DNA of 64,000 bases from Brachycybe producta (Eukaryota; Arthropoda; Diplopoda; Playtdesmida; Andrognathidae): positions 7,786,938-7,850,937 of the forward strand of contig JAUPFP010000004.1 of the NCBI GenBank assembly GCA_036925085.1. Direction: 5' to 3'. Positions within the stretch are counted from its first letter, which is position 1; the number at the start of each line of letters is the position of its first letter. Of this stretch, positions 9,270-19,041 are shown piece by piece. A model generated the notes under the pieces. The model did no database searches. It was not told the DNA's origin and saw nothing but the letters and a program-made list of their open reading frames with translations. A program made the translations under genes and the position numbers.

Positions 9270-10592
9270 TAATTTCTATGTTACTCTTCCAAGTAACAGT
9301 AGTTTGAAATATTATCCTGGAAACACATTAACAGACTACACTGTGAAGCTGGCAAAACCAATACTTGTGAATGGAGAGTATGAAGTAGCCTTGGTTGAAA
9401 TTAATTTTTCACGGAATTGGTTTAACATTGTAGATGAAATTGATGGTAAAATTACCATTACTGACCTCGAGGACAATTATAGTACTGAAATCTTTGTACC
9501 AAAAGGACTTTATACTTCAATTGATCAGATTGTTTCTACTATAAATGATAGCATAGATGGACACTTTGGTAATCCACAGCTGAGAAATGCATTAAATGAA
9601 TCTCTGCAGTCTAATGCAGCAAAAAGTGTGAAGAATTCTGAAGAAGAAATTGCAGCAAAGCAAATTGAAATTAGTGAAGCTAAACAAAATGCTCAGTAAG
9701 CTTTGGACTTCAGCAATTCTGCATTAGAAAAAGTAAATAATTTAAAAAATAAGCAAAACCGGCTAAGTAGAGAAAGAGACACTCGCTGGAATAATCACGA
9801 GAAGGAGCTACTTGCAATATACAATACAATTGACAATTTAAAACTTCAAATCAATCAGAATATTGGAAACATAACAGAACATAAAAATAAGCTGAAGAAT
9901 GAAGAAAAAAAAGAAAAAGATAAGCGTGACAAGCGCAATAAAGACTTTGCAGAGAATAATGCTGACATTGAAAAAGTTATCACAGAAAGAAATGGTGAGC
10001 AATTTAACTATGACTTAATGAAACAGTCTTACAATACAAAAAATGAAAAAGTTATGCAGTTAGAAACTGAACTAAGTGATTTAAAAAAAATCATGAAAAA
10101 CTTCTTGAAATAAAAGAACGCATAATAAACCCTAGATTGAGTACTAAAACTGAACCATTTTTCAGAAATGCATCATCAAAAATAGACTTTAAAGCTCCCT
10201 CAAACTCAATGTTTAAATTTTCAAAGACATTACAACGTATGCTAGGTTATAATGAGGACCAAATTGTTAATTCATTGAAAAGCACAAAAATTTTTCGAGC
10301 TCAATATACCCCAGATTTTCAAACAAATGTGAATTCCTTTTTTGTGCATGTAGACTGTATAGAATATCAGCATGTTGGGGATGTACTTTCTCCCTTGTTA
10401 CGTGAGCTACATTTACATAACTCTGATGTAAATAGAGTTACTAAGACTTTCAATTGTCCCCAGTACAAGAGAGTAAACCGTGAAAATATACAAAGTATAC
10501 AAGTACTTATAAGTGATGTTTTTGGTCGTCTAATTCATTTCACTAGCGGAGATATTGTTATAGCTACACTTCATTTTCATCCAGCAATATGA
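9256..10592 (+). pseudogene. Minor capsid (penton-type) protein with central coiled coil, two breaks
   Basis: The N-terminal part (9256-9699) has FYVTLPSNSSLKYYPGNTL and EYEVALVEINF. The middle (about 9600-10110) is a long charged coiled coil. The end (10137-10592) has SFFVHVDCIEYQHVGDVLSP, LLRELHL and DIVIATLHFHP. The first and last blocks match the conserved Polinton minor capsid protein as I know it, a vertex-type jelly-roll protein. TAA at 9697-9699 is in frame, and the frame shifts in the A8 run at 10082-10089. The long coiled coil between the two conserved blocks is notable and might be an insertion, a spike stalk or the normal form in this lineage. ATG at 10589 of the next gene overlaps its stop. 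Confidence 0.78.
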
Positions 10593-11053
10593 GAGTTCCA
10601 TACCACTGTGGGTCTTCAAATGATCCTTGCTACCATTTTAATAATCAAACTTGCTCTTCACTTCCTGTTTTTGCTGGTGCACGTTATCAACGTGGTCATG
10701 GATTCTTTTCTTCACTGTTTCGTTTTGCATTCCCATTTCTTAAACGAGCAGCAATTTCTACAGGAAAACATTTACTAAAAACTGGTGAAAATGTAATCTC
10801 AGACATAGAGGCAGGAGAAAATGCCGGAAGTGCGATAAAAAAATGTGGGTTAGAAACTGGAAAAAATGTGCTGAAGTCAATGTCTGGGGGTGGTAAGCAC
10901 AAAAGACATAATAAAAAGAGGTGCACAACTAAAGAAACAACTAGAGCTTCATCAAAGACGAAAGAAAGAAGGAAAAGAGCTGCTCCAAAAAAACAAGGCA
11001 AATCAAAAAAAGAAAAACTGATCAGCTGCAAAAGTTTTTTGCTTAAAAAATGA
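10589..11053 (+). CDS. Basic Polinton protein with amphipathic N-terminal region (adenovirus VI/X-like by position)
   Basis: A 154-codon frame. An N-terminal FAGARYQRGHGFF segment leads into an amphipathic, aromatic-rich stretch (SSLFRFAFPFLKRAA), then a repeated LLKTGENVI / GLETGKNVL pattern, SGGG, and a very basic Lys/Arg tail of about 50 residues. It lies between the minor and major capsid genes with ATGA overlaps on both sides (10589-10592 and 11050-11053). The position and QRGHG motif recur in Polintons. Comparison with the membrane-lytic or core proteins of adenoviruses is plausible but inferred. The basic tail could bind DNA. Confidence 0.7.
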   Translation: MRVPYHCGSSNDPCYHFNNQTCSSLPVFAGARYQRGHGFFSSLFRFAFPFLKRAAISTGKHLLKTGENVISDIEAGENAGSAIKKCGLETGKNVLKSMSGGGKHKRHNKKRCTTKETTRASSKTKERRKRAAPKKQGKSKKEKLISCKSFLLKK

Positions 11054-12372
11054 GTGGTTATTTAGTTCATCATGAATCTGATCCTGCAATGAAGTCTGAA
11101 CTACATCTTCCATCAATTCCATACACACAAACAACAATATTAGATGCCTGTGTTAAAGAATATCATCCTGTCAATAGCATTGAAGATCAGAATACCATTG
11201 AATTTAACATATTAGGAAACTCTGATGAATACATTGATCCATCTGATATTTTTCTCAATGTGAAAGCCAGAATTGTAAAACGTAATGGAGATGTATTGGA
11301 TGACAATTGCAAAGTGAGTCCAGTAAATGGATTTCTCCACTCTCTTTTCAGTGAAGTAGTTGTTACACTTGGTGGTACAATCATCACATCAACAGATCAC
11401 GATTATGGCTACAAATCTTATTTATCAACCCTACTTTATAATGGAAATATTGATGGAAAACCTTACCTCTCATCAGAAATGTTTTACAAAGATAAAATAT
11501 CAGCATTCACTGATAGAGATCCAACGAAAGCACATAAAAGTGATGGTTTATTGGTTAGATATGAAAGATGTAAAGGAAGTTCCATAATGGATATGATTGG
11601 AAAACTACATTCTGACATATTTCAGCAAGAAAAAATGCTACCTAATGGACTTGATTTAAATATAAAACTAATTCGTCAAAAAGATTTATTTTGTTTATTG
11701 AAACCAGATGGTGACCCTAATGACTATAAAGTTGAAATTCGCTCTGCAACCCTTTATGTGAGAAAAGTACGTCCTAATCCTGCACTTGTACAAGCACACA
11801 TTGAAAGCTCATTAAAGTCAACGTTTAAATATCCCATAAATCGTACAAAATGCAATTCCTTTAGCATAGCTTCTGGAGGTCATGATATCAACATCAATGT
11901 ATGTAATGGAATTTTACCAAGTTTTGTATTGGTTGGATTAGTTGATAGTGATGCCAGAGCAGGAAACATGAAGAAAAATCCATATAATTTTCTTCATAAA
12001 GATTTGAGTTTTATTGAGCTACAAGTTGATGGTAGTCTTCCTTTAATTCCTCTTCATCCTGATTTCTCAAAAAAAGAGTATGCTCGACTATATCAACAAT
12101 TATTTTTAGCAAGTGCGAAGTATTATGGCACTGATGGTGTAGATGTAACCTTTGATGAATATGCTAAAGGTTATTCAATCTACCCATTTGATTTAACAAG
12201 TGATCAGAGTGCACTTGCATGTAGTCACTTTAACCTGAGTAAAAATGGATCAATCCGACTTTTGATGAAGTTTAAAAAACCATTGGATTCTACAGTAAAT
12301 GTTATTGTGTACACTGTGTTTCAATCTGTGATTGAAGTTGATCACCATCAAAATGTCATAAATGACTCTTAG
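11050..12372 (+). CDS. MCP: Major capsid protein, double jelly-roll (hexon-type)
   Basis: A 440-codon intact frame. It has the signature opening of Polinton major capsid proteins: IPYTQTTI, then VKEYHPVNSI, DQNTIEFNI, GNSDEYIDPSDIFLNVKARI, and GFLHSLFSEVVVTLGGT followed by YGYKSYLSTLLYN. The second half contains SGGHDININVCNGILPSFVLVGLV. Length and motif order are normal for the family. The protein would form trimeric capsomers of an icosahedral shell. The start codon overlaps the stop of the preceding basic protein (ATGA). Since it is unbroken while the integrase and polymerase are not, it has either escaped damage by chance or stayed useful longer. Confidence 0.93.
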   Translation: MSGYLVHHESDPAMKSELHLPSIPYTQTTILDACVKEYHPVNSIEDQNTIEFNILGNSDEYIDPSDIFLNVKARIVKRNGDVLDDNCKVSPVNGFLHSLFSEVVVTLGGTIITSTDHDYGYKSYLSTLLYNGNIDGKPYLSSEMFYKDKISAFTDRDPTKAHKSDGLLVRYERCKGSSIMDMIGKLHSDIFQQEKMLPNGLDLNIKLIRQKDLFCLLKPDGDPNDYKVEIRSATLYVRKVRPNPALVQAHIESSLKSTFKYPINRTKCNSFSIASGGHDININVCNGILPSFVLVGLVDSDARAGNMKKNPYNFLHKDLSFIELQVDGSLPLIPLHPDFSKKEYARLYQQLFLASAKYYGTDGVDVTFDEYAKGYSIYPFDLTSDQSALACSHFNLSKNGSIRLLMKFKKPLDSTVNVIVYTVFQSVIEVDHHQNVINDS

Positions 12373-12374
12373 AA

Positions 12375-12860
12375 ATGGATACAAGACAACTGGAGCATCT
12401 TCTATTTCATCATCCAGCAACAAGAAATGTGTTTGGTGGTGTACATACATGCAATAACCTGCCATTCCGTGCAAAACATAGACTCTATGTTGTGAATCTT
12501 GATTCAAGTTCAGAACCAGGATCACACTGGGTGACAATTTATTTTAATCCAAATGGAATGGCTGAATATTTTGATAGTTATGGAATAATTCTATTTAATA
12601 ATCATATACGTCAGTTTGTTGAAAGAAACAGTGTTAATTGGATTTATAATACAAAAAGACTTCAGCATTCAAGAACAGCTGTATGTGGTCAATATTGTGT
12701 TTATTTTGGAATACTTCGATGTTCTAATACATCAATGCATAAAATTGTTTCACTTTTTTGTAAATCTAATTATTTATATAATGACAAGATTGTTCATTTT
12801 TTTATTAATAAAATGATAAGAAAGTATCTGCCATTATATAATTCTAAATATAAGCAATAG
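12375..12860 (+). CDS. PRO: Adenain-like (C5/Ulp1-fold) cysteine protease
   Basis: A 161-codon intact frame. The catalytic set is readable: GSHWVTIYF (His), EYFDSYG (Asp) and CGQYCVYF (the second Cys as nucleophile), in the order His-Asp-Cys usual for this clan. The length is close to that of other Polinton proteases. It would mature the capsid proteins during assembly. It begins 3 bp after the capsid stop, and AATAAA at 12912 probably ends the rightward transcript. Confidence 0.93.
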   Translation: MDTRQLEHLLFHHPATRNVFGGVHTCNNLPFRAKHRLYVVNLDSSSEPGSHWVTIYFNPNGMAEYFDSYGIILFNNHIRQFVERNSVNWIYNTKRLQHSRTAVCGQYCVYFGILRCSNTSMHKIVSLFCKSNYLYNDKIVHFFINKMIRKYLPLYNSKYKQ

Positions 12861-12911
12861 AAGGTGTACACTTTTTTCTTTGTGTACATATACATTATGT
12901 ATCTATAAGAT

Positions 12912-12917
12912 AATAAA
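12912..12917 (+). terminator. Poly(A) signal AATAAA of the rightward block
   Basis: 52 bp after the protease stop, the last gene of the block. The neighbouring leftward block ends within 20 bp, so the two units converge here. Confidence 0.6.
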
Positions 12918-12933
12918 CAATGTGATACAAATA

Positions 12934-12939
12934 TTTATT
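12934..12939 (-). terminator. Poly(A) signal overlapping the dUTPase stop codon
   Basis: On the minus strand AATAAA contains the dUTPase TAA (12937-12935), so the transcript would have a very short 3' end. Confidence 0.5.
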
Positions 12940-13365
12940 GTGTTTTTTCTGTTGATCCAAATCCATGACTTCCATGCTGAGTTAAACTAAGTGGAGCTTC
13001 AACAAATGTTATATTTGAATATATTTTTTCCAAAATCAATTGTGCTACCCTGTCACCTTTTTTGATAAAATATTGACTTTTACCAAAGTTAATTAAAATT
13101 ATCCCAATGTTGCCTCTATAGCTTGAATCAATAACCCCGCCAAGAACATCAATAGCAAAGTGAAAAGCAAGTCCTGATCGTGGAGCAATTCTACCATAGC
13201 AGTCATTTGGTAGTTCAAGCACCAAATCTGTCATGCAAAGAATTCTTTCACCAGGTTTGATAGAATAATTATATGCAGAATACAGATCATATCCAGCATC
13301 TCCTGGATTACTCTTTATGGGTATAGTACAACTATCACTCAGTTTTTTAACATTGATGAACAATT
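12935..13365 (-). CDS. DUT: dUTPase (dUTP diphosphatase), start apparently in another exon
   Basis: All five motifs of trimeric dUTPases are present in order: GDAGYDLYS, GRIAPRSGLAF, GGVIDSSYRGNIGI, GDRVAQLIL and HGSHGFGST. In the last, the first Arg common in this motif is His. About 143 residues, a normal single-domain length. The enzyme hydrolyses dUTP to dUMP and keeps uracil out of new DNA, which suits an element with its own polymerase. There is no suitable in-frame ATG before motif 1. Instead a strong acceptor (TTTTTTCTCATTTGTAG, minus strand) ends at 13366, just before the first codon. The leader exon at 17563-17545 ends in the phase needed here, so a shared 5' exon is possible (inference). 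The frame is intact. Confidence 0.92.
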
Positions 13366-13399
13366 CTACAAATGAGAAAAAACATTTTAAAAAAAAACT

Positions 13400-13405
13400 T
13401 TTATT
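13400..13405 (-). terminator. Poly(A) signal of the polymerase transcript
   Basis: AATAAA on the minus strand, 19 bp past the polymerase stop at 13424. Confidence 0.55.
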
Positions 13406-13423
13406 TACATAAATTATTGTATT

Positions 13424-16400
13424 TTAATTATTCTTATTAAGTGAATAATATCCATGTGCTAGAGTTGTTATACCATCACTTTCAATATATCTTTTGTCAT
13501 CAAATGCATTTAGTGAAATCTTGTTAACTTCAAGACTATAAACATCATGAACCTTTGACATAATCTGTCTCTGAATAACCCTACTTGGCAATGGTGAATG
13601 TAGAGAGGTAACATACATTTTATGATTAAATTGTGACTTTACAATATGCTTCTTTATTCCTTTAGCTTTACATTTATATAAACTATTACTTAGTAAAATT
13701 GAATACATTTTTGCTTTAAGAGCAACAAACTCTGAAATAATAACACCATTCATCTCATCTTTAAATTTCCCCAATACCTTCTTGTTTGTTACTGAATGTA
13801 ATGGGTGATTTAATGGATAATCACTTGTGTCCAAATGATGATGTAAGTGTATCATGTCTTTATACAAATTTTCTGTTTCAATATGCATGATGAAACTGTC
13901 AGTATCTGTGTATAATAGTTTTAATTTATTTCCTGGGTAGTTTACTTTCAGCACATTATAAAAAAAATCATACATAAGTAATTTTGAAATTTCCAATATA
14001 GTAAAGCCAGTATATAATGGTTTATTAAAATGAATAGACCATTTCTTCATTTTGAAAATAGTTAGGTTATTATCAATGATGTGAAATGAATCTACATTAG
14101 CTCTACTCATTAACTTTAAACATCGATTTTTTTCTATAACAGCTTCTGCACGAGTTTTCTTTCTTTGGTCCTCCATTGTTTTTCCAAACACAGCATTATT
14201 CATTAACTTGAAAAAATCTTTTTCAAAATCATCTTTTGCTTGTTTTCGCATATCAATGTTAAACGTTATATATGGTTTTAGCCATGATCCCTGTGTAAAT
14301 GCAAGAATGCGGTGAATTTTTTTAAGTTTCATTCCTAGTTTTATGTAACATTGCAAGTTTCTTCCATGAATAACATAGTTGTTTTTATCATAAAGGTTAG
14401 GTGCAAGTTTTTTTGACTTGTATACTTTTGGAATTTTCCCTCTGATATTTTTTAGCAGATGTTTGCTGTATGGTGATAGCATTTCAAAATTTATATCTAA
14501 ACGATCAGGGCAAAGTGGATAATCACTATGATCCTCATGTATGTGATTTGGGTACTCTAAATCTACTTCTAAGATAAAACCATCTTTTCCTTCATGGTTA
14601 ACTGTTTGAATATCAAATTTATCTATTTCATCTTGTGTTAGCCAGTGAAAGTTATTCATTGGCATAGGTTCACACATTGCTGTTGCATACAGAGAGTTAC
14701 AATCCCAATATGCAATGTATGAATTAGGCTTTGATGAATCATAATCATTTAACAGTTGATTGTTTGCTTTTGCATATCTATGACTGGCTACAGCAATGCC
14801 ACCACGAATGCCCTTTTCAATAAACAAATGCATATCATAATCTGTGAGTAGTTCTAGTTCAACTTTAGTATATTTTAATGCAGCTGACCATGCATACATT
14901 GGAAGGGTGAAATAATGTGCAGGATCAAGACCAAAATTTCTAAAAGAAATGTTCCTAAAATTTTCAAATACATCTGCAAGGATCAAGCAGTCACTTCTTA
15001 AATATATATATCATGATAATCACCCAGTGTCTCACAGTTAAATGTATTCCAAACATTTTTAACATGTTTATAATCCTCATCTGAAATAACTTCTTCATTA
15101 AGGGTATTGTTAAAGCAATCTTTTGAAGGAATTCCAGTTTTATCAAACTTTGAATGATCATCTAAATATTCATAAGGGAAGAATCTTTTTTGAGTCATCA
15201 ACTTAATTTTCTTGGGATTTTTGAAATACCATGAGACACAATTGAATTTATCTTTAGGTAAGTTTTGAGCCAGTGTTGCTAGTGATGCTGGTAAAAATTG
15301 AAAACTATCAAGGAAAACTAGATCATCCACAATGAAGCTTGTATAGCGTTCAATGTTTAATGGTATAATATTTATAGGTTTCATAGTTTTAATTCTTCCA
15401 AGCACTTTCACAAGAAAGTGTTCATCATAAGAACGTAAGCAGTGTGCAAAACAAGGTAGATAGGATCGATCTCGTAAAGATGAATTACAGCTATAGCATG
15501 CTGCCCCTCTGTAATTATTGCCAGGAAGATAATGGTCGTGATCTCTTACTTTGCCTGTGTAAAGTTCATTTAGCTCAATGTTACAGGCATAGCAATGAGT
15601 GGCATGTTTAAAATTTTTTTCATCTTCATCAGACATAGACAATGGCTCAATAGGTGAAGATTTTAACAATTCACTAGCTTTTACCTGTAAGGTTGTTATA
15701 AGATCATATACTGGGTCCATAGATCTTTTGCATTCATGTGCAACTACATTTCCATTATAATCTATAATAGCATAAGAATAAGAACAGGCTTCATGTTTTT
15801 GTATAGTCTGAGAATAAGAGTTTGAAGGGTTTGGTGATGGTCCGTTTACTTTTTGGATTAAGCTTTCAAAATCGAAATAACATACATATGGACAGCGCAA
15901 TGACTTATGAAAATCATTAAATTTTAAAGTGCAATTATCTTCGTTTGGGAGTGTAACTCTTGCAGCTTTATGATTTTCACACATAGGAGTGTGCTTTTTC
16001 AATGCATTTTCACAAGTAAAGACTTGACAGCAACGATAGCAAAATATTTTTTTGTTTAAACCATTATGGCTTAATAACCTAGCTATATTGCATATAAGAA
16101 AATAATGCTTTTCATAATAAAGATTAATTTCTTTTTTTGAATTGACAGTACTCAATTGCAATGGTACTATATATTTTTCATAGGCAAAAACATTAATTTT
16201 AAGATTATTAGCCATTTCAAATTTTGAAATCTGGTTTACTGTAACTGGATACTTAAGCATAGATGTGTCTAATGAGTTTTCATATTTTAAATAATGATTC
16301 ACCCTATTCGGGTGATTAGAACTTAATATTGGATGTAGATGAGCTAATACTGACCATAAAAAACATTTGTTATCTTTTGATATTACATTTAAGATTGCCT

Positions 16401-17037
16401 TTTTCTTAACAAGATTCAGTGGAAGCTTTCCTGAACACCCACCTTTAAATGGAACATATTTTCCTATTTTGAGTTCTAAATATTGTATTGAATTTATTGA
16501 CCAACCTGATCCTTTATTTATGAATGATTCAATGGCATTTAGTATTTGTGACTGGCTATCATCCATACACTGCTCAATTTCTCTATTAGTCATAATTAGC
16601 TTCATGCTACTGCAAAAGTATGATGTGTTTGATTCATGTGTCATTGTTGGCTTATTATCTATGTAAATAACTTTTGTCTTAATAAAATTAACGCACAAAC
16701 ACAACTGGAAACGTAGTCGCATGGCTTTTGAAAACTCATGAAGCAGCTCATATAAATTAGCATGAATAGATTGAAAGTAGCATATTGGATTAATCATGTC
16801 ATTATTCAGTGTGTGCTTAAATGTGGCTATCAAACCATCAAATCCAGTCTTCTCTATAATGAATGAATTATTTAATGGAATTGGCAATTGGTGTACATCA
16901 TGTGTATGTCTATGCCATTCGTCTTTAGATAAGAATTGTGCATTACATAATTTACATATTTCCCTTCCACCAATAAAATGTGCTTGTATATAATGCTCCA
17001 TAGAGTCATCATTAGCTCCACAATACCAACAGTTCAT
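13424..17037 (-). pseudogene. POLB: Protein-primed family B DNA polymerase, one frameshift
   Basis: The N-terminal frame (17037-14998) has zinc-finger patterns (CWYCG...H, CKLC...H...H, CYRCC...H), the exonuclease block YFDFES, and a CYAC...VRDHDH...YRGAACYSCN segment like endonuclease VII-type zinc sites. The C-terminal frame (14986-13424) carries YWDCNSLYATAM (motif A), KLMNNAVFGKTMED (motif B) and LYTDTDSF (motif C). Together about 1,200 residues, the usual Polinton size. The two frames are offset near 14994-15000, in an AT-repeat, where a small insertion or deletion broke the gene. It would replicate the linear genome from a protein primer. ATG overlaps the stop of the PC4-like gene (17034-17037). 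Confidence 0.95.
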
Positions 17038-17563
17038 TCCTTAAAATGAAATCCTAGCTCACTTAATATACCTGGTGTATTTTTAATTTCAGCAAACAAC
17101 TTTGGAAAAACATGCATAGGAATGCATGCTCCTTTTGTGAACTTATTTTGTAGAGCAAATTTTCTTATATCAAAATACCATTCATCATTTGCTTCATTAC
17201 AAAGAATTCTAATGTTCCATTGGTCTGTAAGGGTTATTTTCTTTTTAGTCACAAAATTAAAATCTTGTATTTTTTCTTCCTTGTTGCCAGTTTCCAACCA
17301 TTTTGTTATTTTCTCTGATGAAACCTTTGATGGAACTGGAGACTCAGACTCTTGTGATGATGAGAATTTCTTTGTAGGCCCAGTCTCACGGCTTGAGTAA
17401 GCTTTTCGCTTAGATGGCTTCTTAAGATTTTGTTTTTTCTTCCCAGTTTTCTCTACAATGTAGTCTTCCACTACAACTAATGTTAAAATTCTATTGTTTT
17501 TTTAAGTATATAATACTTTTATAAGAAATTTAATTTTTGCTTACCAGAACTGTCTGATTCCAT
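17034..17563 (-). CDS. PC4-like single-strand-binding protein, two exons
   Basis: Exon 1 is 17563-17545 (ATGGAATCAGACAGTTCTG). A 68-bp intron starts GTAAGC at 17544 and ends AG at 17477, and exon 2 runs from 17476 to 17034. The join keeps frame. The N-terminal half is Lys/Ser-rich and disordered. The second half, with NIRILCNEANDEWYFDIRKF and a following KGACIPMHVFPKLFAEI, resembles the PC4/p15 ssDNA-binding fold (strand, DIR, then G-[IC]-x-hydrophobic before a helix). PC4 domains act in transcription and replication on single strands. A role beside polymerase B is inferred. Without splicing the frame could start at an internal ATG at 17471. Confidence 0.62.
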
Positions 17564-17650
17564 GTTTGAAGGAGTGATTATAGGTGTACTTCAGTAGTTT
17601 CCTAATGAAAGTGAAGCTCAGTGTGATTTCTGAAGGGAGAATCTTGGTCA

Positions 17651-17657
17651 TTTTATA
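17651..17657 (-). promoter_or_regulatory. TATA box of the leftward (polymerase) block
   Basis: TATAAAA on the minus strand, about 90 bp before the leader-exon ATG at 17563. The predicted start would fall near 17625 (TTCAG context). Confidence 0.5.
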
Positions 17658-17719
17658 GTAGTAAAATGAGGTCATGTGATCATGATTTATTATTGTAAAA
17701 ATAAAGAAAATAATTCTTT

Positions 17720-18320
17720 TCTATAGGTAAATAATGACTTCATGACAAATCTTTTATGGTTTGTTACATTTATCATAAAAGGTATATGTTTAATTAGTTT
17801 TCTTGACAGTATTTTGACACATTAATGGGCCAAAAGACCATCACAATATTGCGTAGTACTTAGTAATACAAAAAATAACTACGTCATATGTGAGGTTAAT
17901 GTTTTATTATTGTTTAACAGGGTAAAGGATAAAATATACTAAGTGTCAAATTTATTCAAATGATCTTTTGTGTTTTTTCAAGCAATACTGCATTTGATGC
18001 AAATTAATATGCTGAGTCCTTCATGATATTGTGCTGATGATAAAAAAATATATCCATATGGTTAGTAAGGTGAATGTTCTCTGCAGTGTAAGCATAAGTG
18101 ATGCATAAGCAGCAAGTGTTTTTTTTTCTTCCATACATATGATGAATATTCTATGACTATTCATTTCAAGGTGATAACACATTGACAAAAAATTAATTTG
18201 CTCAAAGACCTTCAGTAATGTGTGTAGTTCAAGTTTTATTTTTATTTTTTCAAAAAGAGTATTCATGTGGTTGCTGAGGTGAATGTTCAATATGTATTGC
18301 TCACCTTAGTTCAACCACAT
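17720..18320. repeat. About three diverged tandem copies, period about 185 bp, between two promoters
   Basis: Blocks starting near 17822, 18002 and 18192 share the order ATTAAT..GCT/GCC, AAGACC.TCA, ATAT.GTG, then a TCATATG/TCATGTG-GTTG.-AAGGTGAATGTT-like end. They lie between the divergent PC4/polymerase promoter and the right-end mini-gene and hold no clear coding region; the 89-codon minus frame here is repeat sequence. Confidence 0.5.
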
Positions 18321-18395
18321 GATTTATTGTCCGTTAATAGACATTGATGGATATTCTGTTTTGCGTCATATGAATGTTTTTTTTAAATTTAAAAA

Positions 18396-18404
18396 GTATA
18401 TAAG
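18396..18404 (+). promoter_or_regulatory. TATA box of the right-end mini-gene
   Basis: GTATATAAG lies 54 bp before the ATG at 18459. Confidence 0.55.
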
Positions 18405-18458
18405 ACCTGTAACATTAACCATTTATAAAAAACATCTTCAATATAACTTAAATCAGCA

Positions 18459-18693
18459 ATGGAAGACTCATCAGAATTGACACCAACACAACAAACTACT
18501 TATGGTAAGTTATACTTTTATAATACTTAAAATTTATACTTATACATATATTTTAAGCTCATTGTTTTGTCTGCCAGCAAATTGTGGCTTCTCTAAAAAA
18601 AAATTAAAATTAAAAAAAATAAAATTTTTTGATACCTGTATCTTGTGTAGGCAGCAAGTGAATTGCTTTTTTGAATTTCTGCCTAAACCATGA
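18459..18693 (+). CDS. Small two-exon gene with Cys-x-x-Cys motif, unknown function
   Basis: Exon 1, 18459-18504, starts MEDSSELTP. A 73-bp intron has GTAAGT at 18505 and TCTGCCAG ending at 18577. Exon 2, 18578-18693, stays in frame and stops at TGA 18691-18693, with AATAAA shortly after (about 18707). The product would be 53 residues: an acidic, Thr/Gln-rich start, then a run of Lys, and CILC followed by a further Cys, as in small zinc-binding proteins. It has its own TATA box and reads outward next to the right TIR. Small spliced early genes near genome ends occur in related DNA viruses, but I see no named family. Intron size and donor resemble those of the PC4-like gene. Confidence 0.5.
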
Positions 18694-18779
18694 TTATTTT
18701 AATGATTAAATAAATTCCGTTGTATTATATATTTTTTTTTTGGTTTTGTTTTGTTTTTGTTTTGTTTATTCTTATTTTG

Positions 18780-19020
18780 TAAAACTCCTTTTTTGCACCA
18801 TTCTATGGAGAATAACATGGGGTTCATTTCTGCACCACTTACACCTTTTAATGTGGTGTAGATTTGTGCTGCTGTATACATTCAGTAAAACTCCTTTTTT
18901 TGCACCATTCTATGGAGAATAACATGGGGTTCATTTCTGCGCCACTTACACCTTTTAATGTGGTGTAGATTTGTGCTGCTGTATACATTCAGTAGCTAGA
19001 GCATTGAAATAGGATAAAAC
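18780..19020 (+). repeat. Two tandem TIR-like copies inside the right end, inverted to the right TIR
   Basis: Copies at 18780-18885 and 18886-19020 each read AAAACTCCTTTTTTGCACCA... to GTATACATTCAG, in the left-TIR orientation. Together with 19042-19193 they form a large hairpin at the right end. Confidence 0.85.
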
Positions 19021-19041
19021 CATCAATGACAGTTACTAGTA

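Noticed and set aside
18021-18290. 89-codon minus-strand frame in the Polinton
   Set aside because: Falls in the diverged 185-bp repeats and has no motif; more likely chance.
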